Below, one piece after another: positions 44,876 through 56,791 of a DNA stretch of 64,000 bases (position 1 is the stretch's first letter; each line of letters opens with the position of its first letter). Source of the DNA: Dasypus novemcinctus (taxonomy: Eukaryota > Chordata > Mammalia > Cingulata > Dasypodidae). A program made the translations under genes and the position numbers. The notes beneath the pieces are model-generated. The model saw nothing but the letters and a program-made list of their open reading frames with translations, did no database searches and was not told where the DNA came from. Location of the stretch: contig NC_080701.1 in assembly GCF_030445035.2 (NCBI RefSeq), forward strand, positions 16,646,798 to 16,710,797. Direction: 5' to 3'.

Positions 44876-45754
44876 CATTTAGTCTACCTTCTGTTTAAGA
44901 ATTCATGCTCAAGTATTTACCAAGAGGTCATTGCCCCACTTATACACACACAGGAGAGGAAGGAAGACAGACTTTTTTTTGCTGTATAACCAACATTCTG
45001 GGAAGATGTCAACTGAGATCCATTGAGCATATCATGGCTCAATGAGCTGCTTGTTGATATGATGCTTCCTAATGTTTTCAGCAATCAGTCTATAGTTTAT
45101 CATGTTAATATGAATATTGGTTTCAGTGTTTGATGTGACAGAGAAGAGTCACAAAGAGACACAGTGAATTAATTTTCAGCCATTAATAACACGTCCATTT
45201 CAGTTTTCTTTCTGGCATCTAACGGACTACATTACAGGCTCATTGACCTGCTACATTTAATTTGAAAAAACAAACCTGCATTTGAATTCATGGAGACTAA
45301 AAGCATTATTAGAAAGAATGGAATTCTCTTTTTGCCCTTGGAACTGAAAATTTTTACTATGATTTGAGATGCTGTTCAATGGGAACACACTATGACCATT
45401 ATTAAAATAGAAATATCTCTGGATTTTGAAGAGATGGGTTGTTTTTATATATGTACATTTTTAGAGCAGTAATCTTCTAAAATACTCAAATATTTAAAAT
45501 TGGATTTTATAGTCTATTGAATTTTATATTCAGTATGCACAAGTTACTATTGTTTATGAGCTTTGCCAAAGGAAAAACTGAGTAAGTTGAAAAGGGAATC
45601 GAGCTGCTTTGTACAGAGATGCAGTGGCTCTGCAGGCGCTATACTTAGCCCTCCTTCTTCTTCAAATTCTTCTCTACCTTGGGCTTACCCATTTCATTTC
45701 TTGGAAATAAGAGTCTTTGTCTAACACATTTTAGAAATATGTGTTACTGGTATA
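44876..45754. other. Unassigned AT-rich sequence
   Basis: No repeat or gene recognised; low GC, no long open frame. Confidence 0.45.
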
Positions 45755-46262
45755 GTGACTTCATTGATTTCACAATATTTTTTGAGTACCCACTGTGTAT
45801 CTGTTACTGTTCTCAGTACCAGACAGGTTCTTGTCTTTGTGGTTTATGTGGAGTTTACATTTGTGTGTGAGCATGTGTGTGAGAGTGACAAGTGCTATAA
45901 GGACATGAAACATAGAATATGGGCTAGAGAGCAACTGGGGCATGGGGAAGGGGGTTGTGTTAAGAAACATCATCAAAGGCGGAGCCTAAGTGGGCACATT
46001 TGAACTGAGTTCTGAACTGTGAGGCATCAGGTTTGGGAAGAATAAGGAGCAGGCGCTCGAAGAGTAACTGCTCTTGGCATGATCTAGCAGAAGAAGGAAA
46101 ATCCATGGGGCTGGAGCAGAGGACAAGACGGGGGAAGAGTTCAAAATGAGATCAGACCGTTTGGAGAAATACAGTCATGGTGAGAATTTTGTATTTCATT
46201 CTAATCGCGATGGGAAACCATTGAAGAGTTTTAACTCAGTAAGTAATATAATCTGATGAAAT
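45755..46262 (-). mobile_element. L2 LINE 3' region
   Basis: Long reverse L2: 'ttgagtacccactgtgtatc', 'gtgacaagtgctataagga', 'gcacatttgaactgagttct', 'ctggagcagaggacaag', 'ttcattctaatcgcgatggg' and 'aaccattgaagagttttaa' in exact L2 order. A good-quality copy of about 500 bp. Confidence 0.9.
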
Positions 46263-47224
46263 GAAGAGTTAAAGTCGAATACGTAAAGATTTAAATTTTG
46301 CATTTTACCACTGTTTTATAAGTAAGGGATAGCAGTAATTAAAAAGAGGGTGGTAAAGCAATTTTGGGCATCTTCTCATCCATTTCTCCCTTCCTCCCTA
46401 GAGAGTCATGATTTGACTTAGTGTTTTTTTTTTTTTATGGCAAGAGCTAAGCCTGTGTGGAACCCCTCTGGTCTGGTGATTTCCCTGCATATGCCAGTTG
46501 AGTCTGATGCCAGGTGGTGATGGAAATAAACACAGCATATTAGTTCAATCCTTGGAGCATTTTCTGTCTTACAGGAGGAAAGAGGATATAGAGTGAATGT
46601 GATGAATTGTGGAGTTTTCACCAGCTGGCAGCTGTGACTAGAATGGAAACCCAGGTCTAGACCAAAAAGGTGGCAGTCCTTTGAGCAGGAGTCCCTGGAA
46701 TAGCAGCTCACGAACCTCCCTGCAGCCTGTGTTTCTTGGCAATAGCATGTGCTCTCAGGCGTGTTGGCAGGGACAATGTGGCCATCTGTCCTAGAGCAAC
46801 GGGCTTCTGAGGGTGTCCTGTCATTTCAGCTAAAACTGAGAACAGATCAAACAAAAGATGAAATCCTTCCACGTTCCCCACCTCTTAGGCCAAAGAAGAA
46901 AGGATATCCGGGTTCTCTGTAGACAGAATACAGGGTACCATCCTTCTGAATTGTAGTTGCTATATTTCCATGGTTATTCCATAACTCGTTAGGCTATCGA
47001 TAGTCTCTTTGAGGATAATTGCATCTTCATCTTATCTGAAATGTGATATTTCGCCAGTGTTGACAGTACTAGGGAATGAGAAATATTGTTACACTTTCTA
47101 TATGTATGTGGTATTAAAAGTTTAAATATAAGGGGACAGTTTTCCCTTTTTAATTCCTGTTTATGATTCTGGAAATTCTGGTAATTGCTGCAATACTGCA
47201 AAGCCATTCATAAATATTTTAGCC
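46263..47224. other. Unassigned sequence
   Basis: No repeat or supported gene. A 97-codon minus-strand frame (46418-46711) is Cys/His/Ser-rich but shows no zinc-finger spacing. Confidence 0.45.
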
Positions 47225-47345
47225 AGCATTCTTCCTTGTAAGAAGGGTAGGAGGCACACATAGTTATCCAACCACTTTCCGCAGATATGGAAGCTGATGC
47301 TTAGAGAAGTTCTCTAAAGGAGTTGCACAGAAAGGCATTAGATGA
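47225..47345 (+). mobile_element. Possible MIR SINE fragment
   Basis: 'cagatatggaagctgatgct' followed by 'tagagaagttctctaaagg' resembles the MIR core. Diverged. Confidence 0.48.
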
Positions 47346-47624
47346 GTTGTTTACAAGAACTCATTTTTGTTCAGTGAAGTATATTTTAATAGCCACCATA
47401 TATTCAAATTTGCCATGCAAGGCCTTCACCCTTACCTAATGGAGCATATTATATATTCTTCTTATAGGGGCATAGTACATAATTAAGTTTGCTAGAATTT
47501 AAAGTGGAAAAAAATGCAATATCAGAGAAGTAAATTAACATTTGGCAGGAACACAGATATAAGAAGGAGGATTGTATGCTAAAAAATCTAGCTATTTTTC
47601 TATGTGTTGTGGAACTTTTGACAG

Positions 47625-47745
47625 ATTTTAAGCAGGAAAATAAAACATATTGTGTATTAGAAAGATCAATCTAGCAGCAATATAAAAAATATCTATTGGA
47701 AGATGATGATACTGGAAGCAGGAAGAAAAAATTACTTGATGAAAT
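47625..47745 (-). mobile_element. L2 LINE fragment
   Basis: 'ttttaagcaggaaaataaaac', 'agaaagatcaatctagcagc' and 'actggaagcagga' match the reverse L2 segment that follows 'ccattgaagg' in the longer copy at 45.8 kb. Probably an old separate piece. Confidence 0.55.
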
Positions 47746-48214
47746 CAATCAAGTCAGAATAAATCCAGGGGCTACTTCCTGGGGCTCAGGAATCTCAGTC
47801 AAATTATTTATTCCACCATGGTAGGTTTCTTCTCTATTTCATATACACTTCCAAATTCAAACTATGTTGTTTTTGTAGAATGGGAAATGACCCTTAGAAT
47901 CAACCAGCATTCTGCAAATGGTACTAGGATAACTGAGTGGCCATGTGGAAAAAATAAGATAAAACAAAATTGATCCTAACTTCACAACTTAAAGAACAAA
48001 AATTACAGATGAATAATAGATTTAATGTAAAAACTAGGAAACAAATTTATAGAAAATAACAGAATATATATGTATATATAAAATACATGAATATTTAATA
48101 TATATAAAATATATGCTTGTGTAAATATTGTATATGTGAAAATTTACATTTGAAAATAAACCCTAAGTCATAAGAAGAAAAATTGATAAACTTTTGATGA
48201 CAGTATTCTGTATT

Positions 48215-48238
48215 ATCATCATCATCATCATCATCATC
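48215..48238. repeat. (ATC)n microsatellite
   Basis: Eight uninterrupted ATC units inside the L1 fragment. Confidence 0.93.
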
Positions 48239-48973
48239 TGCATGGCAAAACTCACAGTAAGCAAAAGTCAAGGCAAAGGATAAACCAAGAACACATATTT
48301 ACGATTTTTAGCATGAAAGTCTACTTTTTCTAACATTGATTTTTTATAAAAGCCCCAATAGCGCAGTAGAAAAAAGAGCGAAAGATATGAAAAGAAATAT
48401 GAATAGTTCAAATATGTGAAAAGATTCTCAAACTCACTCGTAATATGAGAAATACAAACCCAAAGTAGAATGAGATACCAGTTTTCATCTACCAGTCGGC
48501 TAACCACATCTCTGTTAGCAGGAGACTGAATAGATAGGCACTCTCAGACATGTTGAACAGGAGTAAAAGTTGTTATAATTCCTTGTGGTGAGGACAATTT
48601 GAAAAAACTTATCAAAGTAACGAATGCAAAACAAAAAAATATCCTTTGATCCATCAATCCAACATTAAATAATTTATCTTAAAAATATACTTTAAGTGTG
48701 TGAAAAAATACCTGCAGTTACACAGGGATTTTTTTTGGAAATTATCAAAATATTAGAAATATCCAACATATCCATTAAAAGGCAGTGTTTGGTTATGGAA
48801 CATTCCACCAATGGAATACTATGCAGCTATATAAAGGAACCAGATGAGCTTTTTATGTTTTCATGTAGAAAGACCTCCACTTTAATTGTGAAAAAATTAA
48901 AGTGCAAACTGGTGCATTTGGTATTCTAATATTTGATTAATATAGGTTAAAATGTATAAATGTACACATTCCT

Positions 48974-49009
48974 ATATATATACAAAGAATTAATTCTTTG
49001 TATATGTAT
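48974..49009. repeat. 36-bp palindrome with one mismatched pair
   Basis: Centre between 48991 and 48992 (GAATT|AATTC). The inner 28 bp (48978-49005) pair perfectly; one T-G mismatch follows, then three more pairs. There is no spacer, so it could extrude as a cruciform. Confidence 0.9.
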
Positions 49010-49224
49010 GACAGATTTCTTGCAGAATATAAAAGAAAGTGATAACATTTGTTGACCTGGGGAGAGAAACTAAAAGTCTGGAGGCTAGGGAGGGTAGAAA
49101 TAACTTTTACCGTATATTCTTTCTTTTATATTTTTAATATTTTGTATTATGTGAATGTATAGCCTATGCAAAAATAAAATTAAAGAGAAAAATAGGATCA
49201 ACTACCAGAAGCCAAAGATAAATC

Positions 49225-49400
49225 CTACAGTTATTGAGTATGGACTGTTCCCATATAGTCTCGTATTTAATCTTCAGCTGTTTGTTATCCTCTTTCAAAA
49301 ATGGGGAAATTGCATTGTAAAGATAAGTCATTTTTCCAAAATCACATAGCAAGTAAGTGGAACTTAGATTTAGCTTCAGATCACATTAATTTAGTCATGT
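49225..49400 (+). mobile_element. MIR SINE fragment
   Basis: 'cgtatttaatcttcagctgtt', 'tcaaaaatggggaaattgca', 'caaaatcacatagcaagtaag' and 'tggaacttagatttag' follow the MIR order in plus orientation. Confidence 0.72.
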
Positions 49401-50524
49401 TTACATTTCAACTGTCAATTATTTGCTTATTTCAATAGTTTCCTTCTCTATGTTTTATATTTATAATAGAGGTTGCTGAAATGTGTTGCTGGCTACTCCT
49501 GTCCTGCACGGAGCATTTCCGTGATAGTTTTTTCCTTTTTAGAGTTTTAGGAAGTTTAGGAGTAAGGTTGAGTACAAAGAAACCCTGAGTCACAAGGAAA
49601 ACAAAGTCTGAGTGCACTGTTAACTTTGCCAAAGTTAGACCTCCGCTTGCTACTCAGCAGTAGGTACAACTGGCAACTCTACCTATGGAAATTTTAAAAA
49701 TGCAATAATCATTTATCCTTGTTTGAGAGGTCACTTTATTACCAGATGCACAGGGCGGCAAGTGGCAGTGAAGTACATAGAAAAGCCCCAGGAGAGCTGC
49801 TTTTGTTTGTGCACCCTGTGGACATTATGTTTATTAAGTTCTATTTTACTTTCAAGGAGCAAATTGTTCCTGGTAATTATGTGTCTCTTCCTTGACAGTT
49901 TCTGAGAGATCCTCTGACAGATAGGGAGCCAATTATATTGACAGATCCTGCTCCTTGGATTTCCCAGTGGCATGGTTTATCCTGCCCTCTCCCACCTGCC
50001 CAGAGCAGATCATTAAAGCAGGTAGAGAGACATCATCAGAAAACATCCACAGCCAATGAGGTGGAGGGGCCCAGTTTCCTTTCATCATAACCTTCCCTCC
50101 AACCGAGCAAGCTCCAAGGAAGCGACTCAAGTGAACCAGGCGGTCTCAGAAGCACTAAGGTGTGGGAACACAGGGAAAGACAGAAAGAATCCGTGCTGAG
50201 ATCGACTGGGAGACAAGCCTCCAGTTCATGGCTGGGTTGTGTTGCTGTTTGATTTAACAAAAAAAAAACAAAACAAAACAGGGCAGCATTTCCATTCAGG
50301 TTAATGAAAGACTTGGGTTTGAATATGAAAATGCGACCTGGCAATAAATAGTCCATACTACTCAGGTATTCTCCCTCATATTTAAAGACACTCCTGCTGT
50401 TAAATCGGTTAAACAACTGTGCCAAAATTAAAATAGCTATGTGGGACTATTTTCTTCATTCAGTAGCAAATTTTAAGTTTTGAGTTAATATCTGGTATTA
50501 GCCAGGAGCAAAGTGGTGTTTCTA
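49401..50524. other. Unassigned unique sequence
   Basis: No repeat recognised. The 49990-50220 part is moderately GC-rich. A 129-codon minus-strand frame (50036-50425) includes a run of hydrophobic residues but has no recognisable domain and overlaps an A-rich tract, so I do not call it a gene. Confidence 0.45.
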
Positions 50525-51465
50525 CATCTGTTCGTGTGTGTGAATTAATACAGTCTTTCCAGAGAGCTTTAACAATGTTTCAAATATCAGTAAAATGTTC
50601 CAGCAATTCCACATCAAGTTATTTAGCTTCAGGAAATAATTGGACAAATATGCAAAGGTAATATGTACAAGGATGCTCATAGCAATATTGTTTATAGAGG
50701 TAAAAACCGAGCCTTTTAAATGTAACTAAATATTCAGATATTAAAATTATATTGATACTCTCTATTTGTCAATAGGGGACGATGTCCATGTGTTATATGA
50801 GAAAAATAGTTTACAAAACTGTATTTGTAGCATGATCTTAGTTTCTGTATATGTGATTGTGATGGCTAGTTTCATGTGTGTCATCTTGGTTAGGTTATGG
50901 TGTCCAGATAGTTGGTCAAGCAAACTGATTGTTGCTGTGAGAGTATTTCATGGATTTAAATCATTAGCTAGTTGATTGCATCTATGGCTGATTACATCTG
51001 CAATCAACAAAGGAAGTTGGCTTCTGTGATGAGAGAAGTCACGTATGATCAGTTGAAGGCCTTAAAGCAGAATCCATAATTTCAGAAAACAGAAAGAAGA
51101 ATTTCTATTTCTACCAGTCAACTTTTCCTGGGGAATTCTTTCAAATCTTCATAGGAGTTCCCGCCTTGTGGGCTGCCCTACACAATTCAGACTTGTCAAT
51201 CCGCATGGTCATGTGAACCAATTCATACAATAAATCTTAAAATATTTATAACACATACCATGTGGAAGTTTCTCTGGAGAACCCTGACTAATCCAAAGGT
51301 ATATTTGTGTATATATAATGTAAGAATATACAACAAGATGTGTCCAACAATTCTCTTTGAATGATAGTCCTACTTCCTTTCCTTTTCTTTTATGTTTGTT
51401 CATATTTTCTAATTTTTCTACTATAAACATGAATTACTTGTAAAATGAAAAAAAAAAAAAAAAAG
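50525..51465 (+). mobile_element. L1M-type LINE 3' end, interrupted by an LTR
   Basis: Plus-strand L1 3' end in two parts. 50525-50857 has 'atgtacaaggatgctcatag' and 'gcaatattgtttatag'. 51296-51465 has 'catattttctaatttttcta', 'ctataaacatgaattactt' and a poly(A) at 51448-51464. The LTR at 50858-51295 splits it. Confidence 0.85.
50858..51295 (-). mobile_element. Solo LTR, ERVL type (MLT2-like), reverse
   Basis: Reverse counterpart of the LTR at 1042-1491: begins TGTGATGGCTAGTTTCATG, ends GAACCCTGACTAATCCA, with 'gccttaaagcagaatcc'-type middle. It sits in an L1 3'UTR. Flanks do not show a clean 5-bp repeat (gtgat versus aaggt). Confidence 0.85.
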
Positions 51466-52294
51466 AAACTCTGCTAAGGGATCTCGTATCCATGCCATTC
51501 TATTTGAATTTTAAATTGAAATGACAATATCCTTTATTATGTTAAACTATATTAAATATATTAAATTATATACTCTGATTAAATAAAACTACTGTATTCA
51601 TTACATACTAGCTGCAAATTTCTCAGATTACTACACAGCATGAGGAATGCCTGAGGTAAGATCCCACCAGAAACTTAAGATAATTTACATTAATTTTCCC
51701 TTGGTAATGTGTTAGTTAGCTCTGCAGCACATTTTACCTTTTATTTACATGAAGACATACTCATCTTTAATTTGTAGTCACACATTTATTTCCACATTAG
51801 GAATTAATGATGTTGACAATTATAAATAATGTTAATAGTTAATTTAAATTTTATATTTCTATCAAAAGAAAAATTATAATTGCCATATAATATATAAAGC
51901 AGCCAGCAATTTTTTATTCTGTATTCTTAACATTCTTTTCATTGCCCTTCATATAGTATTGTTCACCAAGTAAATAGAGATGAAAATGATTATATATCCA
52001 ACTATACATGCTCTATTCATTCATTTCCTCCCAGATATTTATAGAGCAATTTACAAGATAGAAGGAAATGAATTTGGGGATAAAGGGTATACAAAGTTCA
52101 TTACTTTGAAGAAATTATCTTTCTCTAGGTGAGTGATCATTTACATATCATCTTACCCTGTATTATATGGAAGGAATATAAAGTTAGTAGAAATACAGTT
52201 CCTTGTGAGTTACAAGGTAGGCGAAATCTCTTCTGATTTCAGGAACCTAATCAGGCTACATGAAAAGGTGTCATTTGGGTGTTTTTGTTTTTGT
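51466..52294. other. Unassigned AT-rich sequence
   Basis: No repeat called with confidence; 52010-52060 has a faint L2-tail look. No gene. Confidence 0.45.
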
Positions 52295-53690
52295 TTTTTT
52301 CCAAATAAGCGTTTTATTTTGAAATAATTTCAAACATGCAGGACAATTGCAAAAATAATATAAAACCCATACTCCAGCATACATCCCACCAGATACCCTG
52401 ATCCAATTGTTAACACTTTGCCACATTTGTTGTATTGCTCTAACTATCCTTTTATCCATTGTTCATTCATCCATCCATATATACACACAAACATCCACCT
52501 AATTATCCATCTATCCATCCATACATCCACCCTCTGTCTGTCTTTCTATTCATCTATTTATTTTCTAAACATTTGGGAATATGTTATATTCATCAAGCTC
52601 TTAAACAATTAATACCTCTATGGACTTTTCCAAAGAACAAGGTTATTCACTTATGTAACAACCTTAAGTATTGTTATCACGTTCAGGGAATATAATATTT
52701 ATAGAAAGCTTCGAATCTATATTTTGGTTTTTTATGTGTCTCAGTAATACCCTTTTGGGAACTTTCACCTCCATTATTAGAACCAGTCCAGGAACAGGCA
52801 TTACATTTACTTGTTATTGTCCCTTTAGTCTCTCTCATTTTAATTATGGGAACATATATGCAGCATGAACTTTTCCATTAGTTACTCCAAAACATATCAT
52901 TCACTGGGCTTAATTACATTCACAATGTTGTACTACCCATACCTCCATCCATTAGCAGAAGTTTCCCATCACCCCAAACAGAAACTCTGCATCCATTAGG
53001 CATTAATTCCCATTCTCTCTCTCTCTAACCTATAATCTATTTTCTGTCTCATAATTTGCATATTTGTGCTATTTCACCAAAGTGGAATCAACCAATATCT
53101 TTTCCTTTGTGTCTGCTATATTTCACTCAGCATGATGTCTTCAAGGTTTATCCATGTATTAGCATGCATCGGAATTTCAGTCCTTTTTAGAGTGAATAAT
53201 ATTACATATATATGTGCCACATTTGTTAAAAGTCATTCATCTTCTGATGGAAATTTGGGCTGCTTCCACCTTTGGCTATTGTGGCATAGCAACAATAATG
53301 TTGCTATGAACATGCGGTCATAGATATCTGTCTGAGACACTGCTGTCAATTCTTTTGGGTATAAAGCTAGATGTGGGATTGCCAGGTTATAATGTAGTTC
53401 TATTGCTACCATTTTGAGGAACCAACAAACTATTTTGTGTCGTGGCTGCACCAATTTATATTCCTACCAATAATATACTAATGTTCCTACTTCTTCATGT
53501 CCTTACCAGCAGTTTCTGTTATTTATGTATTTATTTATTTATAATACTCATTCCAGTGGGTTTGAGATGGTATCTCATTGTGGTTTTGATTTGCATTTCC
53601 CTATCTGTTCATGAAATTAACACCTTTCCATGCACTTATTGGTCATTCATATATTTTTAGAAAAATATTATTCAACTCCTTTGCCCATTT
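52295..53690 (-). mobile_element. L1M-type LINE, 3'UTR and ORF2 end
   Basis: Minus strand: 'gcgttttattttgaaataat' start, 'aacactttgccacatttg', 'gtccctttagtctctctca', 'cattcacaatgttgtactacc', 'tttcactcagcatgatgtct', 'ttctgatggaaatttgggc' and 'ttgatttgcatttccctatc' in L1 order. A short-unit expansion sits in the 3'UTR. Truncated at 53690 by the next L1. Confidence 0.88.
52461..52560. repeat. Imperfect (ATCC)n tetranucleotide region
   Basis: CCAT/CATC units with interruptions, expanded within the L1 3'UTR. Overlapping 62-78-codon frames are periodic artefacts. Confidence 0.75.
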
Positions 53691-55555
53691 TTCAATATAA
53701 TAAATTTTATTTTTAAAGAAGCTTTAGATTACAGAAAATTTATATCAGAAGTAAAGGGGATTCTCATACGCTCCCCATACCCTCATCTTTCCCTGTTAGT
53801 AACACCTTACGATACAGTGGTACATTTGTTACAACTCATGAATAAATATTGAAGCATTGGTACTAACCAAGGTCTAGAGTTTACATTGTGGTTTATACTT
53901 AATTCCAATGCCCAAATAATGCCCTATGTCCCACCTATTATACCTCTGGTTCCCCTAAGAACCTCTAGTAAAACCACTATCTTTATATCAATGTTACGTG
54001 TTCTCCCATTGCAATATTAATAAGTTTACTTATCAGTATTACACTATTAATAAGTTTAGTTTGTCCATGGTTGCATTCCCCCTTATGTTTGTTTATTCCT
54101 CAACCTTGAGGATTTTGAGATGGTGATGCCCACTCTGCCTCAGACTGAGAGGGGGCTTAGAGCTTATGTGGCATATGGAAGGAACTGTTTTGCTTGCAGT
54201 TGTAGGTACTTTCTGTTTTTCAGGACGGGGGTTGTCCATCATCATTGTTTTGTTAGTTGCCCTGGGCGCGTCTGATGAACTGGAGAGTAGGTGTTGGGTG
54301 CAACTCTTCTGAGATTCAAGGCTCAGCTGGCATAAGAAAAGACTGAATTTTTGGGTTTTATCTGTCATATTTTATTTTTACCACCCTTTGATACTTTTAG
54401 TTACTTTTATTGATATAATCTTCATCTAGACTCTCTTCCAGGCCTCTTTCCTGTCTTTTCTTTCCAAGCTATAACATAGCCTTTAGTATTTCCTGAAAAG
54501 CAAGTCTCTTGGTTATAAACCCTCTCAGTTTCTGTTTATCTGTGACTATTCTAAACTCACCCTCATTTTTGAAAGACAGTCTTGCCAGATATAAGATTCT
54601 TGTGTGGAAGTTTTTTTCTTGCAGTATCTTAACTATATCATACCACTTTCTTGCCTCCATAATTTCTGATGAGAAATCAGCATTTAATCATCTGGGGCAT
54701 GCTTTATATGTTATGCATTGCTTTTCTCTTTCTGCCCTCAGAATTCTCTGTCTTTGGCATTTGACATTCTAATTAGTATGTGTCTCAGAGTTGGTCTATT
54801 TGGATTTACTCAGATGAAATAAATGTTGTGCTCCTTGGAAATGGATATCTATGTCCTTCAATAGGGTTGGGAAATTTTCTACCATTTTTTCTTCAAATAT
54901 TCTTTCTGCCCCTTTTTTTCTTTTCTTCTCCTTCTGGAACACCCATGACACATATGTTTGCACATCTCTTGCTGTCATTTAGTTCCCTGAAACCCTGTTC
55001 ATTTTTTTCCATTCTCTTCTTCATCTGTTCTTTTGTTTGTTCACTTTCAGAGGCCATTTCTTCAAGCTCCCCAATCCTTTCTTCTGCCTCCTCAAATCTA
55101 CTATTATATGATTCCTATGTATGCTTTCAAATTCTTCTTTGTGCTCATCCAATGCCTTCTTGATGTCCTTAATCTCTTTAGCCAGCTCATTGAATTTATT
55201 AAGGATATTTGTTTGAACATCTATGATTAGTTGTCTCAACTACTTTATGTCTCCTGGAGGCTTGTCTTGTTCCTTTAACCAGGCCATATCTTCCTGTTTG
55301 TTTGTGTGTTGTAATCTTTTGTTGGTGTCTTGGTATCTGGCTTACTAGAGTATTTATTCTGGGTGCAGTTTCTCTTTTTATTTTAGGGCTTTCTTGCCCT
55401 TTCTCCCGTGCTATTTGTGTAGAAGGAATGTAGGATGTAGTTGTTGCTGTAAGCTGTGGAGACTCAAGCTGCCTTTTTTGCCACAGGAACCAGTGAAGCT
55501 CCTCCCAACTTTCTCCTTTGCCAGTGGTAGGGACAGAGTCACAGTCCTGTGTAAT
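53691..55555 (-). mobile_element. HAL1-like element (3'UTR, ORF1, 5'UTR)
   Basis: About 1.9 kb, minus strand: T-rich 3' end and 3'UTR (53691-54340) like those of the copies at 7.0, 57.9 and 59.7 kb, followed directly by ORF1 (about 54380-55260) and a short 5'UTR. No ORF2 between them. Compared with the long 3'UTR copies it joins mid-3'UTR (about 54340) to the region downstream of ORF1, showing a deletion junction or a deleted lineage. Confidence 0.7.
54380..55260 (-). pseudogene. L1/HAL1 ORF1p remnant
   Basis: Best-preserved ORF1p trace in the window, in three minus-strand pieces. 55021-55239 is the coiled coil with heptad-like Leu/Ile ('NELAKEIKDIKKALDEHKEE'). 54796-54978 is the RRM end ('KGAERIFEEKMVENFPTLLK'). 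54469-54660 is the C-terminal domain ('ILYLARLSFKNEGEF'). The pieces are split by frameshifts. ORF1p is the RNA-binding chaperone of the L1 particle; this copy cannot make it. Confidence 0.85.
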
Positions 55556-55996
55556 AATCCAAGTTTATTCAGGAATAAACTTAACCAACTATATAAAGCA
55601 CGTGTATTTAGAAAACTACAACTCATTGTTCAAAGAAATTTTTAAAACGTCTAAATAATTGGAAGACCATTCCATGCTCATAGATTGGAAGACTAAATAT
55701 CATTAAGATGTCAATTCTACTCATATTGATATACAGATTCAATGCAATAAAATTCCACTAGCATTTTTCTAAATAAAAGGAAAGCGTGATTATTAAACTT
55801 ATTTGGAAGGGTAAGTGGTCCTGAGTAGCCAGAAAAGCAAAAGCAAAGTTGGAGGACTCTCATTTCCAGACTTTAAATCATTTACCTAGTTACAATGGTA
55901 AAATCAGCATGGTACTGGCATAGAGACAGATATTTAGACCAATGGACTGAATTAGTGGTTCAGAAACATACCCTCACATCAATGGTCAAGTCCTTT
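55556..55996 (+). mobile_element. L1M-type LINE ORF2 fragment
   Basis: Plus strand: 'ccattccatgctcatagattgg', 'gcaaagttggaggactctca', 'catggtactggcatagagac' and 'agaccaatggactgaat' are ORF2 landmarks after the reverse-transcriptase domain. It abuts the reverse HAL1-like element. Confidence 0.85.
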
Positions 55997-56003
55997 TTTC
56001 CTA

Positions 56004-56018
56004 TATATATATATATAT
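56004..56018. repeat. Short (TA)n run
   Basis: Seven TA units after a T-rich stretch. Confidence 0.8.
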
Positions 56019-56040
56019 GGTATTTATTATAATAACTTAT

Positions 56041-56336
56041 TCACCTGACCATGGGGATTGGCAAGTCCGAATTCCACAGGATAGGCCACAGTTGCAATGT
56101 CTGCTGATTGCAGTTTCTACTGGTGCAGGATTTGCTTAGTTGTAGTGTCTTCTCATTGAGTGTCTGCTGCATCTGCTGGTTGTAGTGTCTGTGGAGTCTG
56201 CTGGTAGTGGCATCTGCTGGTTGTGGCATCTGCTTGTTGTAGCATCTGCTCACCTTCTTTAGGAGGCACAAGGAGCATGGGCCCTTCCATGTGGGAGGCA
56301 GATGCCTAATTGGTTGAGCCACAGCTGCTACTGAAT
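56041..56336 (-). mobile_element. tRNA-SINE-like element with internal tandem units
   Basis: The right end ('cttccatgtgggaggcagatgcc' through 'gttgagccacagctgct') is a DAS-type tRNA head in reverse. The rest (about 56095-56245) is a degenerate array of 'tctgctggttgtagtg'-like units of about 20-30 bases. A part at 56055-56080 ('ggcaagtccgaattccacagg') recalls an MLT2 LTR. Composite origin. Confidence 0.6.
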
Positions 56337-56377
56337 TCTCCTTCATTTTTTTAAAGTAGAAGCTTCCAGTTCTTATT

Positions 56378-56791
56378 TTTTTAAAGATATTTTTATTTTT
56401 TGTTTCTCTCCCCTTCCCTGCCCCCCCAGTTGTCTGCTCTCTGTGCCCATTCACTGTGTTCTTCTGTGTCCACTTGCATTCTTGTCAGCAGCACCAGGAA
56501 TCTGTGTCTCTTTTTGTTGCATCATCTTGCCACATCAGCTCTCCGTGTGTGCAGTGCCACTCCTGGGCAGGCTGCACTTTTTTCATGCTGTGTGGCTCTC
56601 CTTACGGGGCACAATCCTTGCACGTGGGGCTCCCCTGGGTGGGGGACACCCACTGTGGCATGGCACTCCTTGCGCTTATCAGCACTGTGTGTGGGCCAGC
56701 TCCTTACACCGGTCAGGAGGCCCTGCATTTGAACTCTGGACCTCCCATGTGGTAGGCGGATGCTCTATCCATTGAGTCAAATCCACTTCCC
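56378..56791 (-). mobile_element. tRNA-derived SINE (DAS-III-like, long form)
   Basis: 414 bp, minus strand, same long subfamily as the 42.4-kb copy. CpGs are largely lost and the B box is degraded ('catttgaactctgg'), so it is older than the copies at 28.5 and 42.4 kb. It lies inside L1 ORF1 sequence. Confidence 0.92.

Larger units (their letters stand above)
47890..49195 (+). mobile_element. L1M-type LINE, ORF2 end and 3'UTR
   Basis: Plus strand: 'ctgagtggccatgtgg', 'aaaagattctcaaactcactcg', 'atgagataccagttttcatc', 'cctttgatccatcaatcc', 'aatggaatactatgcagct', 'gaaagacctccactttaa'. All are ORF2-end and early 3'UTR landmarks of old L1s. Includes an ATC microsatellite (48215-48238) and a palindrome (48974-49009). 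Confidence 0.87.

Noticed and set aside
50036..50425. 129-codon minus-strand frame with a hydrophobic run
   Set aside because: The hydrophobic stretch comes from an A-rich tract read in reverse; no signal peptide context or homology seen.
56041..56336. CRISPR-like or regulatory repeat array
   Set aside because: Units are degenerate and directly adjacent, with no unique spacers, in a mammalian SINE context.
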